A DNA stretch of 64,000 nt from G963675935 sp963803125 (GCA_963803125.1 CAWDLR010000003.1:1364001-1428000), one strand, 5' to 3'; shown: positions 38,508 through 46,555, counted from the first letter of the stretch. Numbers and translations are program-made. Notes: a model not told the origin generated them from the letters alone.

Positions 38508-39209
38508 ATGGCGAAGCATCTCTTCTGCATTGACATTCCCAATCACGGCCCAGAAGCGTTTCTTGGTGGCGATTACAGCGGGGCCGAAGTAGAGCGTATT
38601 CTTGCCGTTGTAGCGGATCAATTCCCAACACCACCGCCGTATGCGATTGACTTGGCGAACAGCGGACGGCCGCAAGTTGAATTAGACGGTGCGATGGCGG
38701 AGTGGGTGGCGAGGGAACGCCAACTTCTTGGATTCCAGGGCAATCAGGATGCGTTAGGGAATCTGTTGACGGCCGATCCATTGGTTTCCCGCCTGATGGG
38801 ATATGACTGGCTTCGCCCGCTCTATAAACACTGGGTACTTGCGAAGGACACAGCAAAGGTTGTGCTGCAACAGAGCAACAATACGGCAATAGTCGAGACG
38901 GTGCCCGAAGTGCCGCCGGCCGCCAAGACGGAGCAAAGCGAAGGGAACGGGGTTGCAACGAAGCCGCAAAAGCGGAAACGCAAGGTCAATCCAAAGGCAA
39001 AAGAGAAACGGGCTGCAAGGCAAGAGCAACAGAAGGCGGATAGGCGACTTTCTGAGGCATGGGCGGGCGGGATGGGGCAGTACAAAACGAAAGCAGAACT
39101 TGCCCGAGAAAAAGGCATGAATGAGCCTGACGTGAAGAAAGCCATAGAACGCCACCGGAAGTTACTTGAACGCGCCGGAAAGAGGCCGTCCCAAAAAACA
39201 CCACAATAG
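38508..39209 (+). CDS. Element protein of unknown function (233 aa)
   Basis: No family recognised. Residues 1-120 form a globular part (MAKHLFCIDIPNHGPEAFLG, PYAIDLANSGRPQVELDGAM). The C-terminal 90 residues are Lys/Arg/Gln-rich and helical (KPQKRKRKVNPKAKEKRAAR), with a likely helix-turn-helix at KTKAELAREKGMNEPDVKKA, so DNA or RNA binding is plausible. A strong terminator follows at 39248. Confidence 0.7.
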   Translation: MAKHLFCIDIPNHGPEAFLGGDYSGAEVERILAVVADQFPTPPPYAIDLANSGRPQVELDGAMAEWVARERQLLGFQGNQDALGNLLTADPLVSRLMGYDWLRPLYKHWVLAKDTAKVVLQQSNNTAIVETVPEVPPAAKTEQSEGNGVATKPQKRKRKVNPKAKEKRAARQEQQKADRRLSEAWAGGMGQYKTKAELAREKGMNEPDVKKAIERHRKLLERAGKRPSQKTPQ

Positions 39210-39247
39210 CGCGCCCAAAAAATCCGTCCGAACTGACCGCCGCCGTC

Positions 39248-39274
39248 AAAGCCCTGCAAACCAGGGCTTTTTTT
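39248..39274 (+). terminator. Rho-independent terminator
   Basis: Stem AAAGCCCTG/CAGGGCTTT, loop CAAAC, then a run of T residues. It separates the 233-aa gene from the replication operon. Confidence 0.85.
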
Positions 39275-39403
39275 GTCGCCCCTTCGGACATTCTTGCGCC
39301 TCGGACGTTTTCTCTTTTCGGTTCTGTCCTGTCCAAGCCTTTCAATTGCACTCATGCGGCCGACACGTCGCCGGCCGCCGCCTCGATTCTGAGAGGATCG
39401 AAA

Positions 39404-39703
39404 ATGAGTGCTGTTCTCACGCCGGCGGACGGTTCCGCCAACGTTGGCTCCATTTCTGGTGGACGGACAACAAAGGTCAAGGGGCAAATCGTCCATGTTG
39501 CCCCAGGTGCGCAATTACTTGACGTGCAAGCTGTCGCCGAAATGCTCGACTGTTCGCAACGTCACGTCTACCGCCTTTCCGATGCTGGCCGGATGCCGTC
39601 GCCCGTAAAGCTCGGCTCTCTTGTCCGCTGGTCCGCTTCGTCAATTCGTGAGTGGATCGAAGGCGGGTGCAAGCCGGTTCGGACTGTGAAAGGGGGTGCA
39701 TAG
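39404..39703 (+). CDS. AlpA/excisionase-like helix-turn-helix protein
   Basis: The 99-residue protein has a MerR/AlpA-type winged HTH in its C-terminal 55 residues (LLDVQAVAEMLDCSQRHVYR, SPVKLGSLVRWSASSIREWI). Such proteins act as excision directionality factors or activators in integrative elements. Its stop overlaps the next start by one base (TAGTG), making it the first gene of the replication operon. Confidence 0.85.
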   Translation: MSAVLTPADGSANVGSISGGRTTKVKGQIVHVAPGAQLLDVQAVAEMLDCSQRHVYRLSDAGRMPSPVKLGSLVRWSASSIREWIEGGCKPVRTVKGGA

Positions 39704-40191
39704 TGAACTGTGCCCACAAGTGCGCCCCGTGCCGTTGTAATGCTGCGGAAGGCGAACGGCTCAAGGCCGACGCCTTGACGCTGTTGGAAGCACGCCGCGA
39801 AGTCTACGTTCGCCGTGGTCGCCGCGCGATGCTCGAAGCCTTGCTTCACAACGGCACCGCAACAGCCGACGATGTTCGCTCGGCAATCGAGTTGCCGCCG
39901 GGGATCGACCCACGCTGTTTGGGATCGGTTCCGGGTGTGCTCGCCTATGCGAAGATCATCCGCGCCGCCGGCTTCGTGCGCTCGGCTCGCCCCGAACGTC
40001 ATGCCTGTTGGCTGCAAGTTTGGGAACTGGCCGACCGCGCCGCCGCCGAAAGATGGCTTCGGGATCATCCCGATATGCCGGACCCCGACGAAGGCGAAGG
40101 GGCTGCCGTTTCGCAACGTGTTCTCTTTCCAACCAACACCACAAACGAACCGACCCCGATGGTTGCCGCCGTCGGGGCCGGAATGGAGTAA
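39703..40191 (+). CDS. Cys-rich element protein (162 aa)
   Basis: It begins at GTG with a Cys cluster (CAHKCAPCRC) that may hold zinc. Then come helical repeats and a winged-helix-like segment (LLHNGTATADDVRSAIELPP, IDPRCLGSVPGVLAYAKIIR). AAAGGGGGTG before the start serves as ribosome site. It is translationally coupled to the HTH gene and precedes the DUF669-like gene by 7 bp. Probably part of replication control; function not known. Confidence 0.75.
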   Translation: MNCAHKCAPCRCNAAEGERLKADALTLLEARREVYVRRGRRAMLEALLHNGTATADDVRSAIELPPGIDPRCLGSVPGVLAYAKIIRAAGFVRSARPERHACWLQVWELADRAAAERWLRDHPDMPDPDEGEGAAVSQRVLFPTNTTNEPTPMVAAVGAGME

Positions 40192-40198
40192 TAACCCC

Positions 40199-40750
40199 AT
40201 GAATCGAAAATCTCTCAGCGACATTTTACGCGAAGGCGACCGGCAGAGTCTATCCCGTGCATGGGGCGAGACTCAGGCCGCCGAAGATTTTGCACCGCTG
40301 CCGACGGGCGAATATGTCGCCCGGATCGTCGGCGGGGAACTGTTCACCAGCAAGACGAAGGGCACGGCCGGATACAAGCTGGCCTTCCGCGTCTTGGAAG
40401 GCGACCACCAGGGCCGGCAATTCTGGCATGACGTTTGGTTGACGCCGGCCGCGCTGCCGATGGCGAAACGCGACCTTTTCAAGCTCGGGGTAACGGCGCT
40501 GGAGCAATTGGAAAGGCCGCTGCCGCCGGGGATCCGCTGCAAGGTGAAGCTCGCCCTTCGCAAGGATGATGATGGCGCGGAGTACAGCCGTGTTCGGACA
40601 TTCGAGGTTGTCGGAATCGACCCGCCGGAGGTTGACCCGTTTGCGCCGGTCAATCCGCCCTCACCCCCTGCCCCTCTCCCGCAAGCGGGCGAGGGGAGTC
40701 AATCGGAAGCCGCCGCGAACGTGGCAGGGGGCGAACATGACGACTTCTGA
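40199..40750 (+). CDS. DUF669-like single-strand-binding-type protein
   Basis: 183 residues; YVARIVGGELFTSKTKGTAG, YKLAFRVLEGDHQGRQFWHD and FKLGVTALEQLERPLPPGIR match the DUF669 family found in phage and element replication modules, thought to act as an SSB-like fold. The C-terminal tail is disordered and carries a repeat-encoded segment (SPPAPLPQAGEGSQ), ending in the acidic GGEHDDF, as SSB tails do. It overlaps the primase start by 14 bp. Confidence 0.8.
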   Translation: MNRKSLSDILREGDRQSLSRAWGETQAAEDFAPLPTGEYVARIVGGELFTSKTKGTAGYKLAFRVLEGDHQGRQFWHDVWLTPAALPMAKRDLFKLGVTALEQLERPLPPGIRCKVKLALRKDDDGAEYSRVRTFEVVGIDPPEVDPFAPVNPPSPPAPLPQAGEGSQSEAAANVAGGEHDDF

Positions 40751-42149
40751 TTGCCGCTATGGCTTTCGGATTGTCGGCGGGTGTTTCGAGAACCGGCGGC
40801 TGGTGGACGCCGCCGCCGCGCTCTCGGCTCATGCCGCTGCCGATCCACGTTGCGAACCGGACAAGGAATGTTACCTCTCGGCTTTCCGGTTCGATGGTTC
40901 TTTCCGCCGACACCTCGAAGACAACCAGGGATCGACGGCCGGCCACTCGGGGCCGTGCTGGTCGCCTTGGTTGTGGTTTGACCTCGATAACGAGGAATTG
41001 CACTTCGCCCACAAAGACGCTGGCGCTCTGGCCGTGTTCCTGGTGGAACGGTACGCCGTGGAACCGGGCGAACTGCTGATATTCTTCTCCGGCTCGAAGG
41101 GTTTTCACGTCGGCTTGCCCACCGCGTTGTGGTCGCCTTCGTCTTCGCTTGACTTCCATCGGGTTTGCAGGCGGTTTGCCGAACACGTCGCCGAATTCGC
41201 CGCCGTGACGATCGACACGGGCGTCTATGATCGTGTTCGGGCCTTTCGTGCCCCGAACTCTCGGCACCCGAGGACCGGCTTGCACAAGCGGCGGTTGTCG
41301 TATGACGACTTGCTCGGGCTGCCGCTGGAAAAGATCATCGAACGATCGAGGGAGCCGGCCGCCTTCCCGTTGCCGATACCGACGCGGCATAGTGACACTG
41401 CCGCCGCCGACTGGCAAACCGCTGCCGAACAGGTGGCCAGAGAAGGCGAAGCGAAGGCACAACGCCGCGCCGCCGGCAATGGCACGCCGATCTTGAACCG
41501 CTCGACACTCGATTACATTCGCAACGGGGCTGACCAGGGCGACCGGCACCGGCTCTTGTACTCTGCCGCCGCGAACCTCGCCGAGTTTGGTTGTACGTCG
41601 GCGCTGGCCGTGGCATTGCTCGAAGAATCGGCGCTCGACTCGGGGTTGCCGCCGAGAGACATTCGGCGCGGTATCGAGTGCGGGCTGAATAGTGGTCAGT
41701 GGCCAGTGGCCAGTGGCCAGAGCGAAGACGCGACGCCGACGCCGGCCGCCGTGGCGACGGCCGAAACGCTGTCGGCCGTCGATATGCAAGCGGCGTTGGC
41801 TCGGCTCTGGGGATCGACGCCGACGGTCAACACTGCAAGCCCTCACTCTAACCCTCTCCCATTGGGCGAGGGGACCGGAATGGCAAGCCCTCTGCCAAAG
41901 GGCGAGGGGACCGCCGCGAATCCCCAATCCCTAATCCCCAATCCCTCACCACTTCCGCCGTTGCCGGAACCGTTGACGCCGCTGCCACCTGGGGCCGTCG
42001 GCTCTGGCACGCTCGATAAGCCGTGCAAGTGCGGCTCTCGGGAGTTTGTGGACGTGGCCATAAGCGAAGGCCGAAGCCGCCGCGATTGTCGCAAGTGCGG
42101 CCGGTTTCTCGGCTGGGGCAAGTGGTATGAGAAAGGGGGCGAGGCATGA
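40737..42149 (+). CDS. Archaeo-eukaryotic-type primase with zinc ribbon
   Basis: The 470-residue protein has a DNA-primase small-subunit-like core. FDLD at 81-84 would be the metal-binding acidic motif, FFSGSKGFHVGLP (117-129) the SGSKGxH motif, and YDRVRAFRAPNSRHPRTGLH the third motif. A helical domain follows, then a low-complexity linker made of genome-wide repeats (41690-41955), and a C-terminal zinc ribbon (CKCGS...CRKCG). It should make primers for element replication. It overlaps the ATPase gene by 4 bp (ATGA). Confidence 0.85.
   Translation: MTTSDCRYGFRIVGGCFENRRLVDAAAALSAHAAADPRCEPDKECYLSAFRFDGSFRRHLEDNQGSTAGHSGPCWSPWLWFDLDNEELHFAHKDAGALAVFLVERYAVEPGELLIFFSGSKGFHVGLPTALWSPSSSLDFHRVCRRFAEHVAEFAAVTIDTGVYDRVRAFRAPNSRHPRTGLHKRRLSYDDLLGLPLEKIIERSREPAAFPLPIPTRHSDTAAADWQTAAEQVAREGEAKAQRRAAGNGTPILNRSTLDYIRNGADQGDRHRLLYSAAANLAEFGCTSALAVALLEESALDSGLPPRDIRRGIECGLNSGQWPVASGQSEDATPTPAAVATAETLSAVDMQAALARLWGSTPTVNTASPHSNPLPLGEGTGMASPLPKGEGTAANPQSLIPNPSPLPPLPEPLTPLPPGAVGSGTLDKPCKCGSREFVDVAISEGRSRRDCRKCGRFLGWGKWYEKGGEA
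41690..41955. repeat. Repeat-derived linker in the primase gene
   Basis: AGTGGTCAGTGGCCAGTGGC units (41690-41718) and two copies of an ACCCTCTCC...GGCGAGGGGACCG hairpin (41842-41912), followed by CCCCAATCCCTAATCCCCAA, all in frame. This shows that the host-type repeats also invade the mobile element. Confidence 0.75.
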
Positions 42150-43120
42150 ACGAACGCAAAGCGAACTTTGTCGCCGCTGCCGACGCCTTTGAGGGCTGGC
42201 GGGATGACGTGCATACCGGCTCGCCGCCCGTGTTCTATCCGATCGGCTCGGGCGAACTGGCGAGAATCGAAATCGGGCCGAAGCTGGTAACACTCATCGG
42301 CGGGGCACCGGGGGCCGGCAAGACCGCCTTTACCGTGCAATGCGTGGTCGATGCCCTTCGGTTGACGCCGACGCTGCGGGTGCTGGTGTGCAATGTCGAA
42401 ATGACGCCGGCCGTGCTGTTGGATCGGCAACTATCGAGGCTCTCGGGGATCGACCTGGGGACTATTCGCTATCGCCGCTTCGAGGCCGAACACGCCGACC
42501 GGCTTGACCAGGGATTGAACACCCTCGAAACCTTGTCCGAACGGCTGGCCTTCGTCAAGCCGCCGTTCAATTTGGAAAACGTCGCCGCTTCGGCCGACGC
42601 CTTCCATGCTGACCTGATCGTGTTGGACTATATCCAGCGAATCCCGCCGCCGGGCGACCACGGGGACAAGCGCGGATCGGTTGACGCCACGATGAATTAC
42701 CTTCGGCAATTCGCCGATGCCGGGGTTGCCATGATCGTGGTGGCCGCCGTATCGAGGGGCAAAGACAGCAAAGGCCGTTCGACCTACGCGGGCGACGCCT
42801 TGACGCTGGCCAGTTTCCGCGAATCGTCCGAATTGGAGTTTGGGGCCGATGATGCGTTTATCCTGGTTCCCGACGAAGATGATACGGTTGTGCTTCGCCA
42901 CCTCAAAGCGCGGCACACCGAAGCGAAAGACCTTGTGTTGCAATTCGACCGCCGTTGCCAACGCTTCGAGGTTGCCGGGGACCAGAGAAGCCGCAAGGCG
43001 CGGAGAGCGGGCCGGGGCAAGCTGCAAGCGGCTCTGACGGCATTGTGGGATCGGACACCGCCGGCCGATGAATCCGCCGATGGCTTCCAAGGTTTCGAGG
43101 AGTTTAGGGACTTCGCATGA
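42146..43120 (+). CDS. RecA/DnaB-like replication ATPase
   Basis: 324 residues with Walker A GGAPGAGKTA (52-61), Walker B LIVLDYIQRIPPPG, and DnaB-type motifs (VLVCNVEMTPAVLLDRQLSR, TYAGDALTLASFRESSELEF). It lacks the DnaB N-terminal domain, as in plasmid RepA-like hexameric helicases. It should unwind or load at the element origin with the primase. ATGA overlaps link it to both neighbours. Confidence 0.88.
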   Translation: MNERKANFVAAADAFEGWRDDVHTGSPPVFYPIGSGELARIEIGPKLVTLIGGAPGAGKTAFTVQCVVDALRLTPTLRVLVCNVEMTPAVLLDRQLSRLSGIDLGTIRYRRFEAEHADRLDQGLNTLETLSERLAFVKPPFNLENVAASADAFHADLIVLDYIQRIPPPGDHGDKRGSVDATMNYLRQFADAGVAMIVVAAVSRGKDSKGRSTYAGDALTLASFRESSELEFGADDAFILVPDEDDTVVLRHLKARHTEAKDLVLQFDRRCQRFEVAGDQRSRKARRAGRGKLQAALTALWDRTPPADESADGFQGFEEFRDFA

Positions 43121-43539
43121 ACACGCCAACGAAACCACCGATCCTCGAAGGCTGCGCCGTGCTGCCGCCCATGCACCAGGGCAACGGCTCGCCCCGCCGT
43201 CACCAGGGCAACACCTCGAAAGCGAAGGGAAAGCCCTCTCGCCGGAACACGGCTGACCGCTTCGCCGTGCTGAACGCCTTTGTGGACACAGGCATGGTCG
43301 GGCTATCGAGAGTCGAAATAGGAACATGGTTGACGCTGTACCGGGACACTCGGGATGGCACCGCTTGCACCAGCGAAGAGAGCATTTCTAAGCGGATCGG
43401 TTGCAGCAAGCGGGCTGTCAGCAAAGCCGTTGGGCGACTTCGCCGCCGTGGCCTTCTGCTGCAAGTGTTCAAGGGCGGTATCAATCGGGGACCATCCCGA
43501 TACCGCGTTGTACCGACGCCCAAACCACTAAGGCACTAG
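43117..43539 (+). CDS. Winged-helix (HTH_36-like) protein
   Basis: 140 residues; a basic N-terminus, then a winged-helix domain (GLSRVEIGTWLTLYRDTRDG, TSEESISKRIGCSKRAVSKA, GRLRRRGLLLQVFKGG) typical of replication-initiator or HTH_36 proteins. It is the last gene of the operon and directly precedes iteron-like repeats, so it is a candidate origin-binding protein. Confidence 0.8.
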   Translation: MNTPTKPPILEGCAVLPPMHQGNGSPRRHQGNTSKAKGKPSRRNTADRFAVLNAFVDTGMVGLSRVEIGTWLTLYRDTRDGTACTSEESISKRIGCSKRAVSKAVGRLRRRGLLLQVFKGGINRGPSRYRVVPTPKPLRH

Positions 43540-43661
43540 GGAACTGGGGTTCCCTATGACTGGGGAACTTTCCGTGCATTCACTGGGGAACTGGGGTTCC
43601 CTCATCCCATAAGGGACCATAATTGCGTCCCCTTGAGTGTCCTACGGACACGGGGACGCCG
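43538..43661. other. Iteron-like repeats and cruciform: candidate replication origin
   Basis: GGGAACTGGGGTTCCCT occurs at 43539 and 43585 (each with GGGAAC/GTTCCC dyad symmetry), with a partial CTGGGGAAC copy between. Then comes an extended hairpin (CGTCCCC ... GGGGACG with inner GTGTCC/GGACAC) at 43627-43661. No gene lies in 43540-43729. Confidence 0.45.
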
Positions 43662-43729
43662 AGAAAGAAAAACGCGACCGGAACCGAAGGCCGCTTGACA
43701 GAAACGCCGCTACTTGATAAAACACTAGC

Positions 43730-43954
43730 ATGAGCAAGAGCAAGCCGAAACCGACAATGACCGACGTGCTTAAAGCCGCAATCGAGGGAAGCGGTTTGAC
43801 CCGCTACCGGATTGCCAAGGATACAGGGATTGACGAAGCCGCCCTTATGCGATTCGTGCGCGGCGAAACCTCTCTCCGGCTCGACAAAGCCGACGTGCTG
43901 GCCGACTACCTGGGGTTGAGTCTAGTGAAAGACGATGACAATCGACACACTTAA
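43730..43954 (+). CDS. Cro/CI-like HTH protein (74 aa)
   Basis: A single XRE-type helix-turn-helix (LTRYRIAKDTGIDEAALMRF, LRLDKADVLADYLGL). Size and place beside the integrase suggest an element repressor or regulator. Its stop overlaps the upstream leader of the next gene. Confidence 0.85.
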   Translation: MSKSKPKPTMTDVLKAAIEGSGLTRYRIAKDTGIDEAALMRFVRGETSLRLDKADVLADYLGLSLVKDDDNRHT

Positions 43955-43970
43955 CGGGAGACGCGGTACC

Positions 43971-44762
43971 ATGAGTAGATTGCTGGTGTTATTCGTTGTT
44001 GTGGGGGTTGTTGGCTGCGGCGGTACCAACAAGGAACAAGAGCTACAGCAAGAGAAGCTCTTGGTTGAACTCAGCAAAGCGAACGCCACGACCCTTACTG
44101 CGTTGAATGAGAGAGAACAAGCGATAAGGGCCTTGGAGAAGAGTAATCAGGACAGATCGGAACAGCTTGCACGCCTGAAAGAGTCGCTTAACAACAAAGA
44201 GCGGGAGCTTGCTCAACGAGAGATGCAATTGGAGAAAGATGCGACCGCCCTAGAGAGGCAGAGCGAAGAGGTCAAGGCAACCGCGATGCGAAATAGTAAC
44301 GTGCGGGAAGAACTTAATGCAAAGGCAGCCGACCTGGAAAACAGCCTTCAGAAGCTCAGGCAGAAAGCGGAAGCGGAACGACAAAAGAGCGAAATGGAAC
44401 GGCGAGAACAAGAGAAGCGACAACGGCCGGAGTTATTAGGTCGCATGGAGCGGCGCAAGCCCGACCTGGACAAACTGATAGCCTTGACTGTGGACTTGGT
44501 TCTGAAAGCGGAGCCGCGACTTGTGCGCAGCGATGTTCGCAAACAGGTATTGGAGTCTTTCAAGTTTTGGGGTCCCCAATGGGCGAAAATCGAGGAAGAG
44601 GACGCCTTTGCACATTCTGCCGTTGAGACAGCGATTAACTTCTACCGCCAGTGCCTCTCTGATCCCAACAGTTTGTCGAGTCCTCTGGGGACCGGAACTT
44701 ATACACTGAGACAGTGGGAAAAGGACTACGTTGAAAAACACTCGCAAGCCGAAGGGCATTAA
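43971..44762 (+). CDS. Coiled-coil lipoprotein
   Basis: Starts at ATG 43971 with a lipoprotein signal peptide (MSRLLVLFVVVGVVGC, Cys16). It then forms a long coiled coil (EQELQQEKLLVELSKANATT ... KLRQKAEAERQKSEMERREQ) and a ~90-residue helical C-terminal domain. GGGAG lies 11 bases before the start. The frame is open to 43935, but those 12 codons are not a signal peptide. It is element cargo between the repressor-like gene and the integrase; it may act in the envelope, for example in exclusion, but nothing shows this directly. Confidence 0.75.
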   Translation: MSRLLVLFVVVGVVGCGGTNKEQELQQEKLLVELSKANATTLTALNEREQAIRALEKSNQDRSEQLARLKESLNNKERELAQREMQLEKDATALERQSEEVKATAMRNSNVREELNAKAADLENSLQKLRQKAEAERQKSEMERREQEKRQRPELLGRMERRKPDLDKLIALTVDLVLKAEPRLVRSDVRKQVLESFKFWGPQWAKIEEEDAFAHSAVETAINFYRQCLSDPNSLSSPLGTGTYTLRQWEKDYVEKHSQAEGH

Positions 44763-44779
44763 GCGAAGGACGCATTCTC

Positions 44780-46555
44780 ATGGGAACCGTGTTCAAGAAG
44801 ACCGCAACCAAGCCGCTGCCGGCCGGGACAAAGATCATCGTCCGCAAAGGGCAACGGCTCGCCGAGTGGATCGACGCCAAGGAAAAACGCCGAACGGCAC
44901 CCGTTACCGTCGGCAAGAATGGCACCGACCGGATAGTGATTACCGCCCGGACCTACATGGCGAAGTTTCGGGATGGCTCGGGGATTGTCAAGGAAGTGGC
45001 GACCGGCTGCCGGGATGAATCGGCCGCCCGTTCAATTCTCGGCAAGTTGGAACGTCGGGCCGTGTTGGTCAAAGGCGAAGTGCTCACCGCTGCCGAAGAT
45101 GCGATAATCGACCACCAGGGCACGCCGCTTGTCGATCATATCGACGCCTTCATTGACCACCAGAAAGCGAAGGGCGTTTCCCGTCGAGTGAAAGACACCC
45201 TTTCACAACTGCGCCGGGTTGCCGCCGGTTGTGGTTTTCGTCGGCTGGCCGACCTCGACGCCACCGCGTTGGAACGCTGGCTTCTTGACCGCAAGGCCGA
45301 AGGCATGAGCGCGGGGACCATGAATCAATATCGCTCGGCTTGGGTGGCCTTCGGTAACTGGTGCGCCCGCAATGGTCGGCTGTTGGGCAATCCGCTTTCT
45401 GTGTTGCCGAAGGCCGACGAATCGGCCGACCGTCGCCGGACCCGTCGGGCGCTGACCGAATCCGAATTGATGCGACTTTTGGACGTGGCAAACCGCCGGC
45501 CGCTGTTGGATCGAATGACCGTCTACCGTGGCAAGCGAAAAGGCGAAGTCTATGCCAAGCTGCGCCCGGAAGTGCAATCGCGGTTGGAACGGCTGGGGCG
45601 CGAACGGGCCTTGATCTACAAGACGCTGGTGCTTACCGGACTCCGCAAGGGCGAACTGGCTTCGCTCACCGTCGGGCAATTGAACCTCGACGCGCCGACG
45701 CCTTCCCTGGTGCTCGAAGCCGCCGACGAAAAGAACCGGGAGGGGGCGACGATACCGCTTCGGGCCGATCTTGCGGCCGATCTTCGAGGATGGCTCGCCG
45801 ACAAGGCAACGGCCTTGCAGGAGGCCGCCCAACGTGTTCCGGCCGTTCGATTCGACTCGAAACACCCGCAACAAGGGAAACGCAACCAGGGCGATTCTAC
45901 GGGCCGAGAGGGGCAATCTTGTCTGCCGTTGACTCGGGTGCCGGCCGATATGCCGCTGTTCACCGTACCCGCTGGACTGGTCCGAATCCTCGACCGCGAT
46001 CTTGTCGCCGCTGGCATTGCTCGGCGGGTGGAAGTATCGCCGGGCAAGTGGAAGATCGAAAAGCGGGACGAACGTGGCCGGACGGTTGACGTTCATGCCT
46101 TGCGGCATACGTTCGGCACGTTGCTAAGTGCTGCCGGGGTAGCACCGCGAACCGCACAAGCCGCGATGCGTCATTCCACCATTGACCTTACCATGAACGT
46201 CTACACCGATCCGAAGTTGTTGGACGTGGCCGGGGCAATGGATTCTCTGCCGGCGCTGTCTCTCACCGCGACACCGGAAGTCGTAAGGGCAACGGGCACT
46301 AATGATTCGACCGCTTCGCAGTTTGCACCAGAGTTTGCACCAACTTTCGGCAAACCATGCACATTGCAGTCAATCATGGACAAGATTGCAAGCGCAGACA
46401 AGAAATCGAGTGACAGCGAATCCGTTGACGTAACCGCTTGTGTGGTCAAAAGAAAAGACCCGCTGACAACCGCAGTCAACGAGTCTCGGAAGTGGGCGGC
46501 AAAGGACTCGAACCTTCGACTTCCACCGTGTGAGGATGGCGCTCTAACCAACTGA
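44780..46555 (+). CDS. int: Tyrosine integrase of the element; 3' end overlaps tRNA-Val
   Basis: The 591-residue recombinase has an N-terminal SAM-like core-binding domain (TPLVDHIDAFIDHQKAKGVS) and catalytic residues R289 (TGLRKGE), H439 and R442 (HALRHTF), H465 (AMRHSTIDLT) and Y475 (NVYTD). The last 21 codons (KWAAKDSNLRLPPCEDGALT...) lie in the attachment core, antisense to tRNA-Val. The frame is in phase with the open frame through attL. In the excised circle it would therefore encode 570 + 140 = about 710 residues, ending in the segment now at 35399-35752. It integrates and excises the element. Confidence 0.93.
   Translation: MGTVFKKTATKPLPAGTKIIVRKGQRLAEWIDAKEKRRTAPVTVGKNGTDRIVITARTYMAKFRDGSGIVKEVATGCRDESAARSILGKLERRAVLVKGEVLTAAEDAIIDHQGTPLVDHIDAFIDHQKAKGVSRRVKDTLSQLRRVAAGCGFRRLADLDATALERWLLDRKAEGMSAGTMNQYRSAWVAFGNWCARNGRLLGNPLSVLPKADESADRRRTRRALTESELMRLLDVANRRPLLDRMTVYRGKRKGEVYAKLRPEVQSRLERLGRERALIYKTLVLTGLRKGELASLTVGQLNLDAPTPSLVLEAADEKNREGATIPLRADLAADLRGWLADKATALQEAAQRVPAVRFDSKHPQQGKRNQGDSTGREGQSCLPLTRVPADMPLFTVPAGLVRILDRDLVAAGIARRVEVSPGKWKIEKRDERGRTVDVHALRHTFGTLLSAAGVAPRTAQAAMRHSTIDLTMNVYTDPKLLDVAGAMDSLPALSLTATPEVVRATGTNDSTASQFAPEFAPTFGKPCTLQSIMDKIASADKKSSDSESVDVTACVVKRKDPLTTAVNESRKWAAKDSNLRLPPCEDGALTN
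46319..46341 (+). repeat. Candidate arm-type integrase site, right arm
   Basis: Two GTTTGCACC units 12 bp apart, 146 bp before the core and inside the integrase gene. The 23-bp match at 35433-35455 has one mismatch and the same orientation. Confidence 0.55.
46488..46541 (+). repeat. attR: 54-bp core copy within tRNA-Val
   Basis: This copy rebuilds the intact 3' half of the tRNA. It aligns with 35328-35381 with two mismatches, then the sequences diverge. Confidence 0.9.

Larger units (their letters stand above)
35328..46541 (+). mobile_element. 11.2-kb integrative element in tRNA-Val(CAC) with its own replication module
   Basis: Bounded by 54-bp direct repeats of the 3' half of tRNA-Val (35328-35381 and 46488-46541, two mismatches). 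It carries an integrase next to the right end, an AlpA-like HTH, a primase/ATPase/DUF669 operon, a Cro/CI-like HTH and cargo. No capsid, portal, terminase or conjugation genes are seen, so it resembles a satellite or small integrative plasmid. Confidence 0.85.

Noticed and set aside
38508..39209. Anti-CRISPR or toxin identity for the unknown element protein
   Set aside because: Nothing in the sequence beyond a basic helical C-terminus supports a specific role.
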